The notes beneath the pieces are model-generated. The model saw only the letters and a list, made by a program, of their open reading frames with translations, did not search any database and was not told where the DNA came from. Below are positions 1 to 11,046 of a stretch of 64,000 nucleotides of DNA, in pieces. The stretch comes from Fagopyrum homotropicum. Taxonomy: Eukaryota; Streptophyta; Magnoliopsida; Caryophyllales; Polygonaceae. Each line of letters starts with the position of its first letter. Position 1 is the stretch's first letter. The DNA lies in the NCBI GenBank assembly GCA_033239125.1, contig BSWB01000002.1, positions 85,680,560 through 85,744,559 of the forward strand, given 5' to 3'. The position numbers and the translations under genes were made by a program.

Positions 1-736
1 ATAAACTCAAGAGCTGCGAAATGTACCTTCTTATGCTCGGGAAAGTTATGGCATGACCATATTTGCTCTATCTTTGCCTCCCAAGCCATGTACACGTCCG
101 GGTCACATTTGCCTTCAAAACTTGGGATCTTCACCTTCACTTTGCCAAGGCCATCATACTCCGGATCTCGCTCCCTCCTTGGCTGGCCACCATAGGGCTC
201 ACGCCTCTGCTCGTCTTAGCGCCGGGCGTCATGAGGTCTCCGGGGCTGTTGGCGCTGCCTTCGCCCGTTTGGCCTCCATTCCTCGTCATCTCCATCACGG
301 TCCTCATCCTGCTCATAAGCTTGATTCTAAAATTGTTGAGGATAGTTAGGCATAATATCATGTATAATAGGAGAAGAATGGATAGAAACGTGCTCCTCGA
401 AAGCAAAATTGCCCCATCCTGGTTGGGACACGGCGTGGCCTAAGCCTTGGACATTCCGAAAGGGCTGCGTGGCATTAGAGTGCCGGGCTGCTTGAAACGC
501 CTCTTGTTGGCTTTGGAGTGGTATTCGGTCTCTTGCCCTTGGTGTTGAGCCCTCGAGTGGTCTCCTACCTCCCTGTTGCCTCCTAGTGGCCGATGCTCCG
601 GAACTACCTTAGACGCCTCAAAGTTGGATAGCCTTGTAGTTAACCCTTCAATGCTATCTTTCAAGCCCTTGATAAGGTTAAACAACTCCGGGGAAATAGG
701 CTCGGGGCTCGGCGTACCTGTGGGAGTTCCTGACAT
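1..736 (-). pseudogene. gag: Gag of element A, N-terminal part, frameshifted
   Basis: Gag builds the virus-like particle. The likely start is the ATG at 736, beginning MSGTPTGTPSPEP and followed by a short predicted coiled-coil stretch (IKGLKDSIEGLTTRL). That frame stops at about 440. The conserved Gag core (GKVKVKIPSFEGKCDPD, then EQIWSCHNFPE) is read in another frame from about 150 down to the window edge, so at least one frameshift lies between about 150 and 440. A stop codon also interrupts the Arg-rich segment before the core. The zinc knuckle and pol would lie left of the window. Identity as Gag is firm by comparison with the other elements here; the copy is dead. Confidence 0.75.
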
Positions 737-2033
737 TGTTCAAAGACACTAAAACACTCAAACACGTTAGGTTAGCTAAAACAAAAATGCCTCATAAGTG
801 TATCACTCGAAAGCAAACTCTCACTCTCTAGTGGTGCTCAACAAGATTGTTGATGGCTCGTCTTGTATTAGTCAAAAAGCTCACGTGAGTTCAATATTTA
901 TCCAAACAAAAGCTTTAAAGTAGAAGCGAAATTCGATTTCAATCACCTTAAAAACGTGTTTGACTCAATAAAAGAGAAGAAAAGACTCAAAACGGAAAGG
1001 ACAAGTTGCACGAATGTTATATGCAAGTAAGTATGGACTCAAAATTTGAACTCAAGATAAGCCTTGAAAGAACTTACTCGTCAAGCCTAAGCAAGCAAAC
1101 TTTGGACACCGAAGGTGTGTGTAGAAGGGCTAGTCAAGGCTAAGGCGTGGCTTGAGTGAAGTGAGCTAGGCGAGGGCCAAGGCGTTGCTAGGCTAGGGTG
1201 AAGCTAGGCTAGGCGTGAATGGCTTGGTCCCTTTGAGTGAGATGAGCTCCTTTGTAGTCCTCTTTGGTTGCTGAACAATAACACTTAGGAAGACAACTTT
1301 TGAGTGAGATGAGCTCCTTTGTAGTCCTCTTTGATTGCTGAACAATAACACTTCGCAAGCACAACTTCAACTATTACAAACTATGAAATAAGAAAGAATA
1401 AGCTAGCAAGAATGAAATGAAATGAAATGAATAACTAAGGCTGATTTCTTGTTTATTTTTTCTTTTCTTTTCTTTGCTTTTTCTTTTCTTTCTTTCGTTT
1501 TTTTTTGAAACTCGGATTTTCTTTTTTTTTTTTTTAACTTACTGCTGGAATTAAAGAAAAATAAAACAAAAATGCTAAGAAAATCCTAATTAGTTGCAAG
1601 AGGATAGAGTTGACCAAGTAAATAGCTAACCAAGGGTGAAAATTCAAAAAAATAGGCTGAAATGTGGAGGAAAGAGGTGGTTGGTAGCTTGAAAATAGGC
1701 TAGACGATTCAGCCTAAAATTTTTTTTTTTTGAAAGTTTAGGGCTTGTTTGGTGTTGTGTTTGGACGTGGGGCAAAGCTGTGGCGGCGTGGTGGTAGGCA
1801 CAAGGGACTGGTGGTAGGCGCGGTGTAGGCGCGGTGTAGGCGTGGTGTTGGAGTGGTGCCGGCGTCCAAAATTCACAAACAAAAGCAACAAACTTGTTAG
1901 TTCAATCAAAAACTTGGAATAGAAATGGCAATGGCAATAGACTCAAAACAAAGCAAGACTCAAACAAGAAAAACGAGACACTTTTGGTTTTTGAATGATT
2001 TACCGACTCTTTTTGTAGGTTGAACGTCAATTA
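737..2033 (-). other. Untranslated leader of element A
   Basis: About 1.3 kb lie between primer site and gag. It contains T-rich tracts on the plus strand (about 1450-1540 and 1719-1732), a run of GGCTAGG-like repeats (about 1130-1225), a GGCGTGGTGG-like G-rich stretch (about 1780-1860) and a 67-bp tandem duplication. I see no credible gene; the short open frames are low-complexity translations. Confidence 0.6.
1232..1365. repeat. 67-bp tandem duplication, two units
   Basis: The unit starting TTTGAGTGAGATGAGCTCC at 1232 recurs at 1299, with differences mainly at the unit ends. It lies in the leader of element A and suggests a replication slip. Confidence 0.85.
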
Positions 2034-2045
2034 GCTCTGATACCA
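2034..2045 (-). other. Primer binding site of element A (initiator Met-tRNA type)
   Basis: The minus strand reads TGGTATCAGAGC two bases inside the LTR end TGTATCA. This complements the 3' end of plant initiator Met-tRNA and fixes both the orientation and the LTR boundary. Confidence 0.9.
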
Positions 2046-2047
2046 AT

Positions 2048-2872
2048 TGATACAGGGATTAGCCGCGAAGAACGGATCTAGACGAGCAACCTGTTTTCGG
2101 GCATAAAAGCAAACGAAATTCAGCAAACAAAGATGCAAGGAAAACATGCAAAGCAAAGAGGGAAAACGAAATTGGAAAGAAGGACCGAAAGGAACAAACG
2201 ATAGAACCCTTGGATTCGATTATCCAAGAACCAAACCGGTGACGATTCGACCCCGCTTCTTACAACTTCACACAATCGATCTAGAATTATCGAAGGCACG
2301 AAGAGGTTGCTTCAATTCGACTTGTAGCACCAACCCGAAGGAGATTGACACACACAAGAACGAGAAAGCTATTCAAACACCACAATTCTCACGAGACAAG
2401 AGGCTGAACTCAAAGGTTTCAATTTGGCACTTTCACAAATGTGTTTAACGTATTCTGCAAACAAAAAGGAAGAGAGAAAGGCTTATATACAACCTAGACC
2501 TTCTCTCCTAAAAATAGAAAAGAAATAAATACAATAATTACAAATTAGAGTGTTTTAAATAAATCCACAAAATAGACTAATTCTAGGCTTTATTTAACAC
2601 TCTCCAACTAGCTTCTTAGGCCAGCCTCTCACGCCTTCATCCATGCACATGCACACGTGAGGCTCTCCTATGCTCCATTCAACTTCTTCTTGGCTGGTCC
2701 AATGTGGCTAAGCATCATGACGGGCCTCAGACTCATTGGAGGTGAGCTTGGGTGAGCTTCTTGAACCATGGCTAGGAAGATAGCATCCATCTTCGCTTGG
2801 CGTTTGGCTTGAGCTTTTGTTAGGGCTCCTTGTGGTATTGAAAATGGAGCCGGCTCGGATGACCCTTCATCA
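2048..2872 (-). repeat. 5' LTR of element A (825 bp)
   Basis: The plus strand runs from TGATACAGGG to CTTCATCA, that is TG...CA on the minus strand. The inner edge is set by the primer site; the outer edge by similarity of TGATGAAGG to the starts of the C and H LTRs. The partner LTR lies outside the window. Confidence 0.8.
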
Positions 2873-3162
2873 ATCTATGCTCTATATATATAGATATATA
2901 CACACACGATTTGAGTGAATGACCATTATATTGAGATGATTAAATGGGTAAATGAGTGAAAGCATGCTGATGTGTTTATCTTTCCTTGATTGTGATTGTG
3001 CTTATGCATTACTCTATATATATGTGTATGGATAGCTAATGGTTTATTACCATGTTGTAGATGCCCCACAGGATAGGCATGCTGCTGGGTGATCTAGCAG
3101 AGTGGCAGGTCGTGGACGTCTCGTACATAGGTTGTTGTGGGCTTTTGGGTTTGTTACCTTTC
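2873..3162 (+). repeat. Left part of the 5' LTR of element G (copy 1)
   Basis: This 290-bp stretch lies between A and the start of C and ends in CTTTC, the target duplication of C. Removing C joins it to 24439 onward, which is the end of the G LTR with its primer site. It has AT-rich runs around 2881-2910 and 3014-3025. The true start of the G LTR is not visible, perhaps because A inserted in it. No gene seen. Confidence 0.6.
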
Positions 3163-3319
3163 TGATGAAGGATCATCCAAGCTAAGTCAAGGTCCCTTAA
3201 CAAGGGCTCAAGTTAAACTACAAGCTGAGATGGATGCATTGCTTCTAACCATGAACCATGGACCACCTAAATCACCTTCCATGAACTAACGAGCCTTGAT
3301 GATGATCATGGTCCACCAA
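3163..3319 (+). repeat. 5' LTR of element C, left fragment
   Basis: These 157 bp match the start of the 3' LTR at 17012 (TGATGAAGGATCATCCAAGC onward) and break off at CCACCAA, where element B is inserted. They contain the sequence that encodes the Pol C-terminal extension in the 3' LTR copy. Confidence 0.9.
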
Positions 3320-4491
3320 TGATACGGTGTTAATCCGTGATTGAGTCGATCTAGGCACAATGATCTCGAATCCGGTTGAATGAGGCAATTTCAGAATGCG
3401 GATTGGAACGTAGGTGATGAATGGCGCATGAAAGGTGAGAGAAGAACCAAAGAGAGAGTCAATGAAGGAACCAAGGCTGAAGAGCCAAAACCCCAATCGA
3501 CACTACCCTAGACCCGTCTCCAATACAACTTTACACTAGCTCCGGCTGGACTAGCACAAAGAGGGACTCGTGAAGGCTCGAAGCACCAATCCGAAGGCGG
3601 TTTGACACAAACAAGCTCAGCCAAGCAACAACAGCAATGCCAACCAAAAACTCTCTTGTTCTTTCATTGATTTTGTGAATGATTACAAATGCAATTCTAA
3701 GCAATGGAAATAACGTAACTAATCTGCAGCTAAACAGGCTACCTATATCGACTCTTTTATCTAGACAAAATAAAGAAAAGAGAATTAAAACATTAGTGGG
3801 AAGGTGGCAATAAGAGAGCTTCCTCTAATGTAGCTAACAACCTAACAAACACTAATTCAGCTTAAAAATAGGCTGACTTATTCAAACTAATCCTAGGAGT
3901 CTGCTGAGTGTGCTGGACGTTTTTTTAAGAGCAGATTGGGCTATCCGAATGGGCTTGTTCAACAGATCCATGAGTGATTTGGCTGTGTTTTAAAATCCCA
4001 AATGATGATCCGAATGAGCTGACTTGTTACTCTCTTGGGCCTCCTGGAACGTGATCAGCTTGCTATCCTCTTGGGCTGCATTGGACATGAGCAACAACCT
4101 ACCCTCTTGGACTGCCTTGGACGTGTTTGCTTGCTTCCCCTCTTGGGCTGCTTTGGACGTGATCAACAGCTCCTTCTCTTGGACTGCTTTGGACGTAATC
4201 AACAACTTCTCTTCTTGGGCTGCATTAGACGTGAACAACAGCCTCCCCTCTTGGCTTCTTTGGACGTGATCAACAACCTCCTCTTGGACTGCTTTGTACG
4301 TGAGCAACATCTCCTCCCTTTGCTTGCTTGCTCCTGCATTCATCAAAAGATTAACACATGAGGTATGGCAATTAAATGGTTCACGCATTGTGCCAAGCAA
4401 TAACACTTCCCTTGACGTAGCTTCTTGGATCTCCTTAGCTCTTGCTCTAGTAATGGGACCTTGATAGCTTCCATGTGATGGTCCTACATCA
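3320..4491 (-). repeat. 3' LTR of element B (1172 bp)
   Basis: The plus strand runs from TGATACGGTG to CCTACATCA. It matches the truncated LTR at 9780 up to the break point and the LTR of L at 36569. About 500 bp at its 4491 end are coding on the minus strand (end of pol, stop at 3990). A TATA-like stretch lies near 3745-3765. Confidence 0.92.
4037..4321 (-). repeat. 36-bp coding minisatellite in the B LTR, about eight units
   Basis: Units begin at 4037, 4073, 4109, 4145, 4181, 4217, 4253 (33 bp) and about 4286, each of the form GG(G/A)CTGC(A/T)TTGGACGTG. On the minus strand they encode 12-residue repeats at the C-terminus of Pol. The same array occurs in L (37292-37577) and in the solo LTRs J. 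Confidence 0.9.
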
Positions 4492-4506
4492 TCCACTCCT
4501 TCTTGG
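4492..4506 (-). other. Polypurine tract of element B
   Basis: The minus strand reads CCAAGAAGGAGTGGA directly before the LTR start TGATGTAGG. This is the expected site of plus-strand priming and lies inside the pol coding frame. Confidence 0.7.
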
Positions 4507-7344
4507 AAAGAATTCGACCCCGAATTTTCATCTTGTTCCGAATCTCCTTCATAGGGGCTCAAATCACCTACATTAAAAGTGGTACTAACTCCATACTCTT
4601 CCGGTAAGTCCAACACATAAGCATTGTCGTTAATCCGGTGTAAGACTTTGAATGGTCCATCACCCCGTGGTGCTAGCTTGGAATGGCGTTTTGTCGGAAA
4701 CCGCTCTTTCCTTAGATGTAGCCAAACTAAGTCGCTGGGCTGGAAAACCATCTTCCGACGTCCTTTGTTGTTCCGAGCTGCAGTTTCAACGCCCTTCTTA
4801 TCAAGTGCAGCTTTGGTCTTAACATGAAGTTCCTTAATGTAGTCCACCTGTTCCAAAGCATCAAAAGCTACTCGATCCTTTCGAGGAATCGGTAATAAGT
4901 CCAAAGGAGTTAAAGGGTTAAATCCATAAACACATTTGAAAGGTGATAACGAAGTGGAAGAATGCATGGTGCGATTATAAGCAAACTCAATATGTGGTAA
5001 CATGTCTTCCCATTCTTTTAAGTTATCTTTCAACATGGTTCTAAGGAGGGTCGTTAGGGTCCTATTGGTGACTTCCGTTTGCCCATCTGTTTGGGGATGA
5101 CTAGAGGTCGAAAATAGTAATCTAGTGCCCATTTTTCCCCAAAGTGTCTTCCAAAAGAAACTAAAAAACTTGACATCCCTATCACTAACAATAGTTTTAG
5201 GTATTCCATGCAATCTCACTATTTCCTTAAAGAAAAGATTAGCAACATTATATGCATCTTCAGTTTTATGACATGGAATAAAATGTGCCATTTTAGAGAA
5301 TCTATCTACTACCACAAAAATGGAATCTCTTCCTTTCTTAGTCCTAGGTAGTCCAACAATGAAATCCATACTTATGTCCTCCCAAGGGCCATTAGGCGTC
5401 GGTAAGGGTGTATACAACCCGTGGGGTTGTAACCTAGCTTTGGCCTTAAGACATTCAATGCACCTTTTCAGCATGTGTTCTACATCCCTTAACATATGAG
5501 GCCAATAAAAGTGAGTTTGCAACATGTGATAAGTTTTGTCCCTCCCAAAATGCCCCATTAAACCTCCTTTATGGGCTTCTTCCACCAATAAGATCCTAAG
5601 GGAATATCTAGGTATGCAAATCTTATCCACTTTAAACAAGAAATCTTCAAACACAAAGTACTTATCATAAGGGCCTTGAGTAGTGCATCTATGAAATATC
5701 TTCCCAAATTCAGCATCATCCACATATAATTCTTTGATGTAAGTAAAACCTAACATCCTAGAATCCAAAGTGGTTATTATGGTGTATCTCCTAGACAAAG
5801 AATCCGCTACGACATTATCCTTTCCTTTAATATACTTGATAATGTAAGGAAAGGTTTCGATAAACTCCATCCACCTACCATGCCGTCTATCTAGCTTATC
5901 TTGGCTCCTAAAGTGTCTAAGTGAATCATGATCGGTTTTCAAAACAAACTCTTGAGGCCAAAGGTAATGTTACCATGTTTTGAGTACTCTAAACAAGGCA
6001 TACAATTCTTTGTCATATGTAAAATAGTTTAAGCATGGACCTTTCAATTTTTCACTAAAGAAAGCTAGAGGCTTAGCTTCTTGCATAAGGACGCCGCCAA
6101 TACCAATGCCGGATGCGTCACATTCAACCTCAAAGGGTTTAGTGAAGTCCGGTAGAGCTAGTAGTGGTGCGTGGGTGAGGCGTCTTTTGAGCTCTTCAAA
6201 GGCTCTTTGCTGCGGTTCATTCCACTCAAAAGGAACCTTCTTTTTGGTCAAAGCCGTGAGTGGTGCTGCAATGGTGCTAAAATCTCTCACAAACCTTCTA
6301 TAGAATGTAGCTAAGCCATGGAAGCTCCTCACGTCACCAACTGACCTAGGAATCGGCCAATCATTGATTGCCTTAACCTTGTCCTCATCCACTTGCAAAC
6401 CATTGGCACTTACTACAAAACCAAGAAAAATCACTCGGTTAGTATAGAAATCACATTTTTGAATATTAGCATACAAGTATTCTATACGCAATGTAGCAAG
6501 CACATCTCTCAAATGATTTTCATGCTCCTCTAAAGTCTTACTATAGATAAGAATGTCATCAAAGTAGACTACAACAAATAAACCAATATAAGGTCTCAAA
6601 ATATGATTCATTAATCTCATGAAAGTACTAGGAGCATTAGTTAAGCCAAAAGGCATTACTAGCCACTCATAGAGACCAAATTTTGTTTTAAAAGCTGTTT
6701 TCCATTCATCCCCTTCCCTCATTCTAATTTGATGGTAGCCACTCCTAAGGTCAATCTTAGTGAAAATTGTAGCTCCATGTAACTCATCAAGCATATCATC
6801 TAAACGGGGAATCGGGTGTCTATACTTGATAGTAATGTTATTGATTGCTCTACAATCAATACACATTCTCCAAGTATTATCCTTCTTGGGTACTAGCAGA
6901 ACAGGAACGGCACAAGGACTAAGGATTTCCCAAACATACCCCTTATCTAGCAAGGCTTGAACTTGGTTCTGAATTTCCTGGGCTTCCGTAGGGTTCATCC
7001 TATAGGCGGGCCTATTGGGAAGAGTGGCTCCGGGTATTAAATCTATTTGGTGTTCAATGCCCCTAATGGGCGGCAAGCCGGCTGGAATCTTATCAGGAAA
7101 AACGTCTCTAAATTCGTCTAACAGCTCGTGAATAGATCTAGGAAGTGGTTTCGTAGAGTCATGAGGCACATTCACTAGAGATTTACACAAACTCATCATT
7201 AGCACATCAATAGAAGCACATTAGTGACATATTCATTCCTAGACTCAAGATAGCTACTTGTTGGTTGTACTAACAATGTTTGATGGGTTTTGTTCTCTTT
7301 ACTCTTAGGCCGTGTGATCTTAGGCTTTGGAGGGGTTCCTTGCT

Positions 7345-9156
7345 CTACCCTCTGTTCTCATAGTACTCGGCTATTTGTAAAGGTGTCATAGGTTTAAGTG
7401 TTAAAGTTTTACCCTTATACTCAAAGCTATACTTGTTAGAAAACCCATCATGGACAACTTTCCTATCATATTGCCATAGACGACCAAGCAACAAGTGACA
7501 AGCATTCATAGGCACAACATCACATGTAATAACATCCTCATATGATCCTAATGTTATATTGACCTTAGTTTGCTTATTGACCTTAAGTTCTCCACACTCA
7601 TTCATCCAATGTAGTTTACATGGCCTAGGGTGATAAAATGTAAGAAGTTGTAATTTGTTTACCATTTCAGTGCTACCTATGTTGCAACAACTTCCTCCAT
7701 CAATTATCACATTAGACACTTTTCCTTTAATGCTACACCTAGTATGAAACAGATTTTCACGTTGGTTATCCTCACAAGGTGCTAGTTGGACATGCAAAGT
7801 TCTCCTAGCTATCAAAGATTCACCTTGTTCATACTCAATGCAATCATCATTCTCATTTTGTTCATTGTCATCATTTAAGGCATTTTCATCATCTAATTCC
7901 ACATCATCCTCACTCTCATACTCTCCTAGATGATTTATGATCAAAGTGCGTCTATTAGGACATTCTCTACTCATGTGACCTCTACCTTGGCATTTAAAAC
8001 ACACAATGTCCCTAGTTCTAGAGTTAGAGATAGGAGTACTCCCTCGATGATCACTTGAAGGCTCATTCAAGGATCGTGGTGTAGTGGACGGTGTAGAAGA
8101 CCTTCTTTGCCCTTCTTGGCCCATAGGTGCCGATTTCCTCTCCTCCTTCCGGCCGCCTTGCTCCTTGTTGTGGTTAGACAGCCGGCTGTTTTGTGCTTTC
8201 CAAGCATTGGGCGTCCCGGGAGGTGGCTTGTATTCCCGGTTTCGCACCTTAGTCTTCCTTTCCACCTTGATGGCCAAGTGTAGTAATTGCTCCATGGTGC
8301 TGTATGGATACATATCAACCTCATTAGCCAAATTAGAATTCAGAATACGAAGGTACCTTGCCATAGTGTTTTCTTCATCCTCTAGAACGTTGGCCTTCAC
8401 CATAGCAACTTGCATATTCGTATAGGCTTCCTCAGCGCTAAGTGAGCCTTGTCTCAAATTTTCCAGCCGTTGTCGAAGCTCTTGGGTATAGTGAGGTGGA
8501 ACGAACCTAGCCCTCATTAGTGCCTTCATATGCTCCCATGTGCTGATTTGAGGATCCAAGGTTCGAACTCTTTCTTTGACTACGTGATCCCACCATACCA
8601 AAGCATAGCCTTGGAACTCGAGAGCGGCTAGTTGAACCTTCCTAGGCTCGCTGAAGTTGTGACACAACCAAATCTGCTCAACTTTAGTTTCCCACTCCGT
8701 GTAGACGTCGGGATCACACTTTCCTTCAAAGACGGGAATTTTGATTTTGACCTTTCCGAGTCCGTCTTGCTCTTGATAGGGCCGAAGGTTATCTTGTCCT
8801 TGCCTTGGCTGCTGGAATGGCCGATTGTAGCCCTCCCACGTGTGGTCCTCAGCTTCATTCCATCGCTGAAAGTCATCAACAAATGGTGGCATGTTAGAAG
8901 CATTAGGAAGGACGTTGGACTGTACATTACCTTGATCCGGAGGATCCGGCTCTCTAGTAACGCGTGAAGGACCGCCAAACTCATAGTTGGTTCTCAAAGG
9001 TGGTGTTCCGGCTGGTGGTGTTCGTGCTTCCATAGACTCCACTCGTTTGGATAGGTTAGCTACGGAATCGGACAATTGTTTCAACAAACTGATCATCTCA
9101 GGCGTGACGGTCTCGCTACTCGACTTGCTGGGACTTAGGGACCTGGACATGCTCAA
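7345..9156 (-). pseudogene. gag: Gag and protease part of element B (603 codons), frameshifted at its end
   Basis: Starts at ATG 9156 (MSMSRSLSPSKSSSE), with a coiled-coil-like stretch at about residues 22-48. The Gag core (GLGKVKIKIPVFEGKCDPD) lies near residue 135, the zinc knuckle CFKCQGRGHMSREC near 390, an acidic spacer at about 415-445, and the retropepsin-like motif NVIIDGGSCCN near 485. The frame ends prematurely at 7345. Compared with L, which reads on into RT, B lacks one T near 7354 and has a second small change near 7220, so gag and pol are separated by mutation rather than by a programmed shift. Gag forms the particle; the protease matures the polyprotein. Confidence 0.92.
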
Positions 9157-9765
9157 GTAACAAACAAAGAAACTGGTTAGGTTAGAAAAACAAAGATCTC
9201 ACTTGTGTATCGCTCACACTCTCGTTGGTATTGCCTAGCTGGTGGCTCGAGTTGTAAGGATCCAACACCTTAAGATCGCGATTTCCGAACCTTCTTAGCA
9301 ACCCTTTGGAACTAGAACTGCTGAAACTGATGTTAGTGTCGGAGATGAATCAAGACACCCCTAATTGGAGTATTGACTGTTGGGTTGGCGTAGGTATGGT
9401 AAATTGTGTTTAGAATGACGTTTTGAGATGATTGAAAGAGTTTGCTTGTGCTTGATTAATTAAAAAGGGCCAGCCGTTTTGTATAGTCTTTTTTTTTTTT
9501 TTTTTTTTTGAAAGATCTCTTAGACTTTGTCAAAGATTTGTAGGAGATAGGTAACCGAAATTGATTCAATGAGACGTGTAGGAGAGCAGGTTTCCGAATT
9601 GTGTATGCAGCGTTCGAGCTCTTTTTGCTTTTGTTGTGTTTTGTGTTTACTCTCCTCAAGATGTTGTCCGGCTTTTGAATTTGCACACTTCAAGCACAAG
9701 TTAGATCTTAATTGGATAAGCAATAAGGTTAACAAGAAGAAGAAGTGATCAATTGTACCAACTGA
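9157..9765 (-). other. Leader of element B
   Basis: About 600 bp between primer site and gag, with a long T run (plus strand, about 9487-9509). The small open frames here are low-complexity and unsupported. Confidence 0.6.
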
Positions 9766-9777
9766 GCTCTGATACCA
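9766..9777 (-). other. Primer binding site of element B (initiator Met-tRNA type)
   Basis: Minus strand TGGTATCAGAGC, two bases inside the LTR end TGTATCA at 9780. Confidence 0.92.
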
Positions 9778-9779
9778 AC

Positions 9780-10435
9780 TGATACAGTGTTAATCCGTGA
9801 TTGAGTCGATCTAGGCACAATGATCTCGAATCCGGTTGAATGAGGCGATTTCAGAATGCGGAATGGAACGTAGGTGATGAATGGCGCAGGAAAGGTGAGA
9901 GAAGAACCAAAGAGAGAGTCAATGAAGGAACCAAGGCTGAAGAGCCAAAACCCCAATCGTGACGGCCCTAGACCCGTCTCCAATACAACTTTACACTAGC
10001 TCCGGCTGGACTAGCACAAAGAGGGACTCGTGAAGGCTCGAAGCACCAATCCGAAGGCGGTTTGACACAAACAAGCTCAGCCAAGCAACAACAGCAATGC
10101 CAACCAAAAACTCTCTTGTTCTTTGATTGATTTTGTGAATGATTACAAATGCAATTCTAAGCAATGGAAATAACGTAACTAATCTGCAGCTAAAGAGGCT
10201 ATCTATATAGACACTTTTATCTAGACAAAATAAAGAAAAGAGAATTAAAACATTAGTGGCAAGATGGTAATAAGAGAGCTTCCTCTAATGTAGCTAACAA
10301 CCTAACAAACACTAATTCAGCTTAAAAATAGGCTAACTTATTCAAACTAATCCTAGGAGTGTGCTGAGTGTGCTGGACGTTTTTTTAAGAGCAGATTGGG
10401 CTATCCGAATGGGGTGAATTGTTCAACAGATCCAT
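9780..10435 (-). repeat. 5' LTR of element B, truncated (656 bp)
   Basis: Matches 3320-3970 closely and then stops at CAGATCCAT. The remaining about 520 bp present in the other LTR are missing and C LTR sequence follows at once, marking a deletion junction. Confidence 0.9.
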
Positions 10436-11032
10436 AAGGCTTAAATGTTCCACATAAGGCTTAAATGTTCCAAATTGGCTGAATAAGCTTATTTGGCTGT
10501 TTTAAGTGTTTTTAAGTCTTTTTAGAATAAAAGCCCAAACTTATTTCTTAATGGGCTTTTAGTTAATTATTTCAGTTCATTAACATATTAAACACTATAT
10601 ATATATGTTATTAGGCGTGCTAGGTCAAGGGAATGCAGAAAATACACGTTAAACACAGTTTTTGTGCTGCTGTTGCAGATTGGCGATTTTCAGCCTGTTG
10701 GAGAGCTTTGTGATTGTGATTTTGGCTTAACTCTTCTTGTCTGAGTTAATCTCCTTAGGGGTTAGTGTTGCAAGTTGTTTATAAGCATCCTCTTGGTGCT
10801 TTCAATCTCCATATTGATTGTGTCAAGTTGTAGAAGCAGGGTTGATTAGTCCTTTGGATTGGTTCTTGAATTCATTGTTCAAGGGTTCTTCCATAGTTCT
10901 ATTCGGTTCTTCTTAACCATCTATCTTTTATTTTCGTGCTTATCATTCCTCCATATCTAAGTTTCATTCCATTGTTTCCAGGTTGTTCGTCTAGGTCGTT
11001 AAACGGGCTAATCCCCGTATCAATTGGTATTA
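10436..11032 (+). repeat. 5' LTR of element C, right fragment
   Basis: Matches the 3' LTR of C (17197-17512 and 24182-24433) to its end CCCCGTATCA. It begins with a 20-bp tandem duplication (10436-10455 and 10456-10475) at the deletion junction with B. It holds the inverted pair AAAGCCCA / TGGGCTTTT at about 10542-10570 and a TATATATATATG box at 10596-10607, which is the likely promoter. Confidence 0.92.
10596..10607 (+). promoter_or_regulatory. Putative TATA box of the C LTR
   Basis: TATATATATATG lies in the C LTR and recurs in the 3' LTR (near 17341) and the duplicated LTR fragment (near 42178). The position suits an LTR promoter; this is inference from sequence only. Confidence 0.45.
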
Positions 11033-11034
11033 GA

Positions 11035-11046
11035 GCTTTGGGGACA
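11035..11046 (+). other. Primer binding site of element C, variant
   Basis: TGGTATTAGAGC begins two bases after the LTR end. It differs from the Met-tRNA complement TGGTATCAGAGC by C to T at position 7; element K has the same variant. A tRNA G could still pair with U. Confidence 0.85.

Larger units (their letters stand above)
1..2872 (-). mobile_element. Element A, CRM-like Ty3/gypsy retrotransposon, 5' part only
   Basis: Reading on the minus strand from 2872 leftwards, the element shows a 5' LTR (2048-2872), a Met-tRNA type primer site, a leader of about 1.3 kb and the first part of gag, then leaves the window. Its LTR starts TGATGAAGGGTCATCC and ends CCCTGTATCA, resembling but not equal to the LTR of element C. 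The Gag core is like that of elements B, C, K and L, which I place in the CRM-like chromoviruses by inference. The other end and its target duplication are outside the window. Confidence 0.85.
3990..7205 (-). pseudogene. pol: Pol of element B: reverse transcriptase, RNase H, integrase, LTR-encoded tail; one stop codon
   Basis: One reading frame of about 1070 codons is interrupted once, by TAA at 5970-5972. Before it: RT with VPKK, DLRSGYHQI (about residue 152) and YFDD at about 214-217, then the RNase H start EVECDASG. After it: RNase H end (VVADSLSRR), integrase zinc-binding region (HKGGLMGHFGRDKT, then CIECLKAK), catalytic core (DFIVGLPRTKKGRDS, VSDRDVKF, HPQTDGQTEVTNRTL) and a C-terminal domain ending FNVGDLSPYE. 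The last about 165 residues lie in the 3' LTR and hold 12-residue repeats of the type AVQEKELLITSK. Protease is encoded at the end of the gag frame. Near-full length for a CRM-like Pol; inactive because of the stop and the upstream frameshift. Confidence 0.93.
3320..10435 (-). mobile_element. Element B, CRM-like Ty3/gypsy retrotransposon, nearly complete
   Basis: On the minus strand: truncated 5' LTR (9780-10435), primer site, leader, gag (7345-9156), pol (3990-7205), polypurine tract and complete 3' LTR (3320-4491). It is inserted in the 5' LTR of C. A deletion has removed the outer about 520 bp of its 5' LTR together with about 30 bp of the C LTR, so no target duplication remains. Solo LTR J belongs to the same subfamily; L is a close relative. 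Confidence 0.9.

Noticed and set aside
53..443. Plus-strand open frames of 98 and 126 codons at the window start
   Set aside because: They lie antisense to the Gag of A and have no family resemblance.
4024..4361. Plus-strand repetitive frames (LLSSWAALDV-type repeats), likewise at 37290-37616, 32223-32548 and 59675-60000
   Set aside because: Other-frame translations of the 36-bp minisatellite; because the unit is a multiple of three, every frame tends to stay open.
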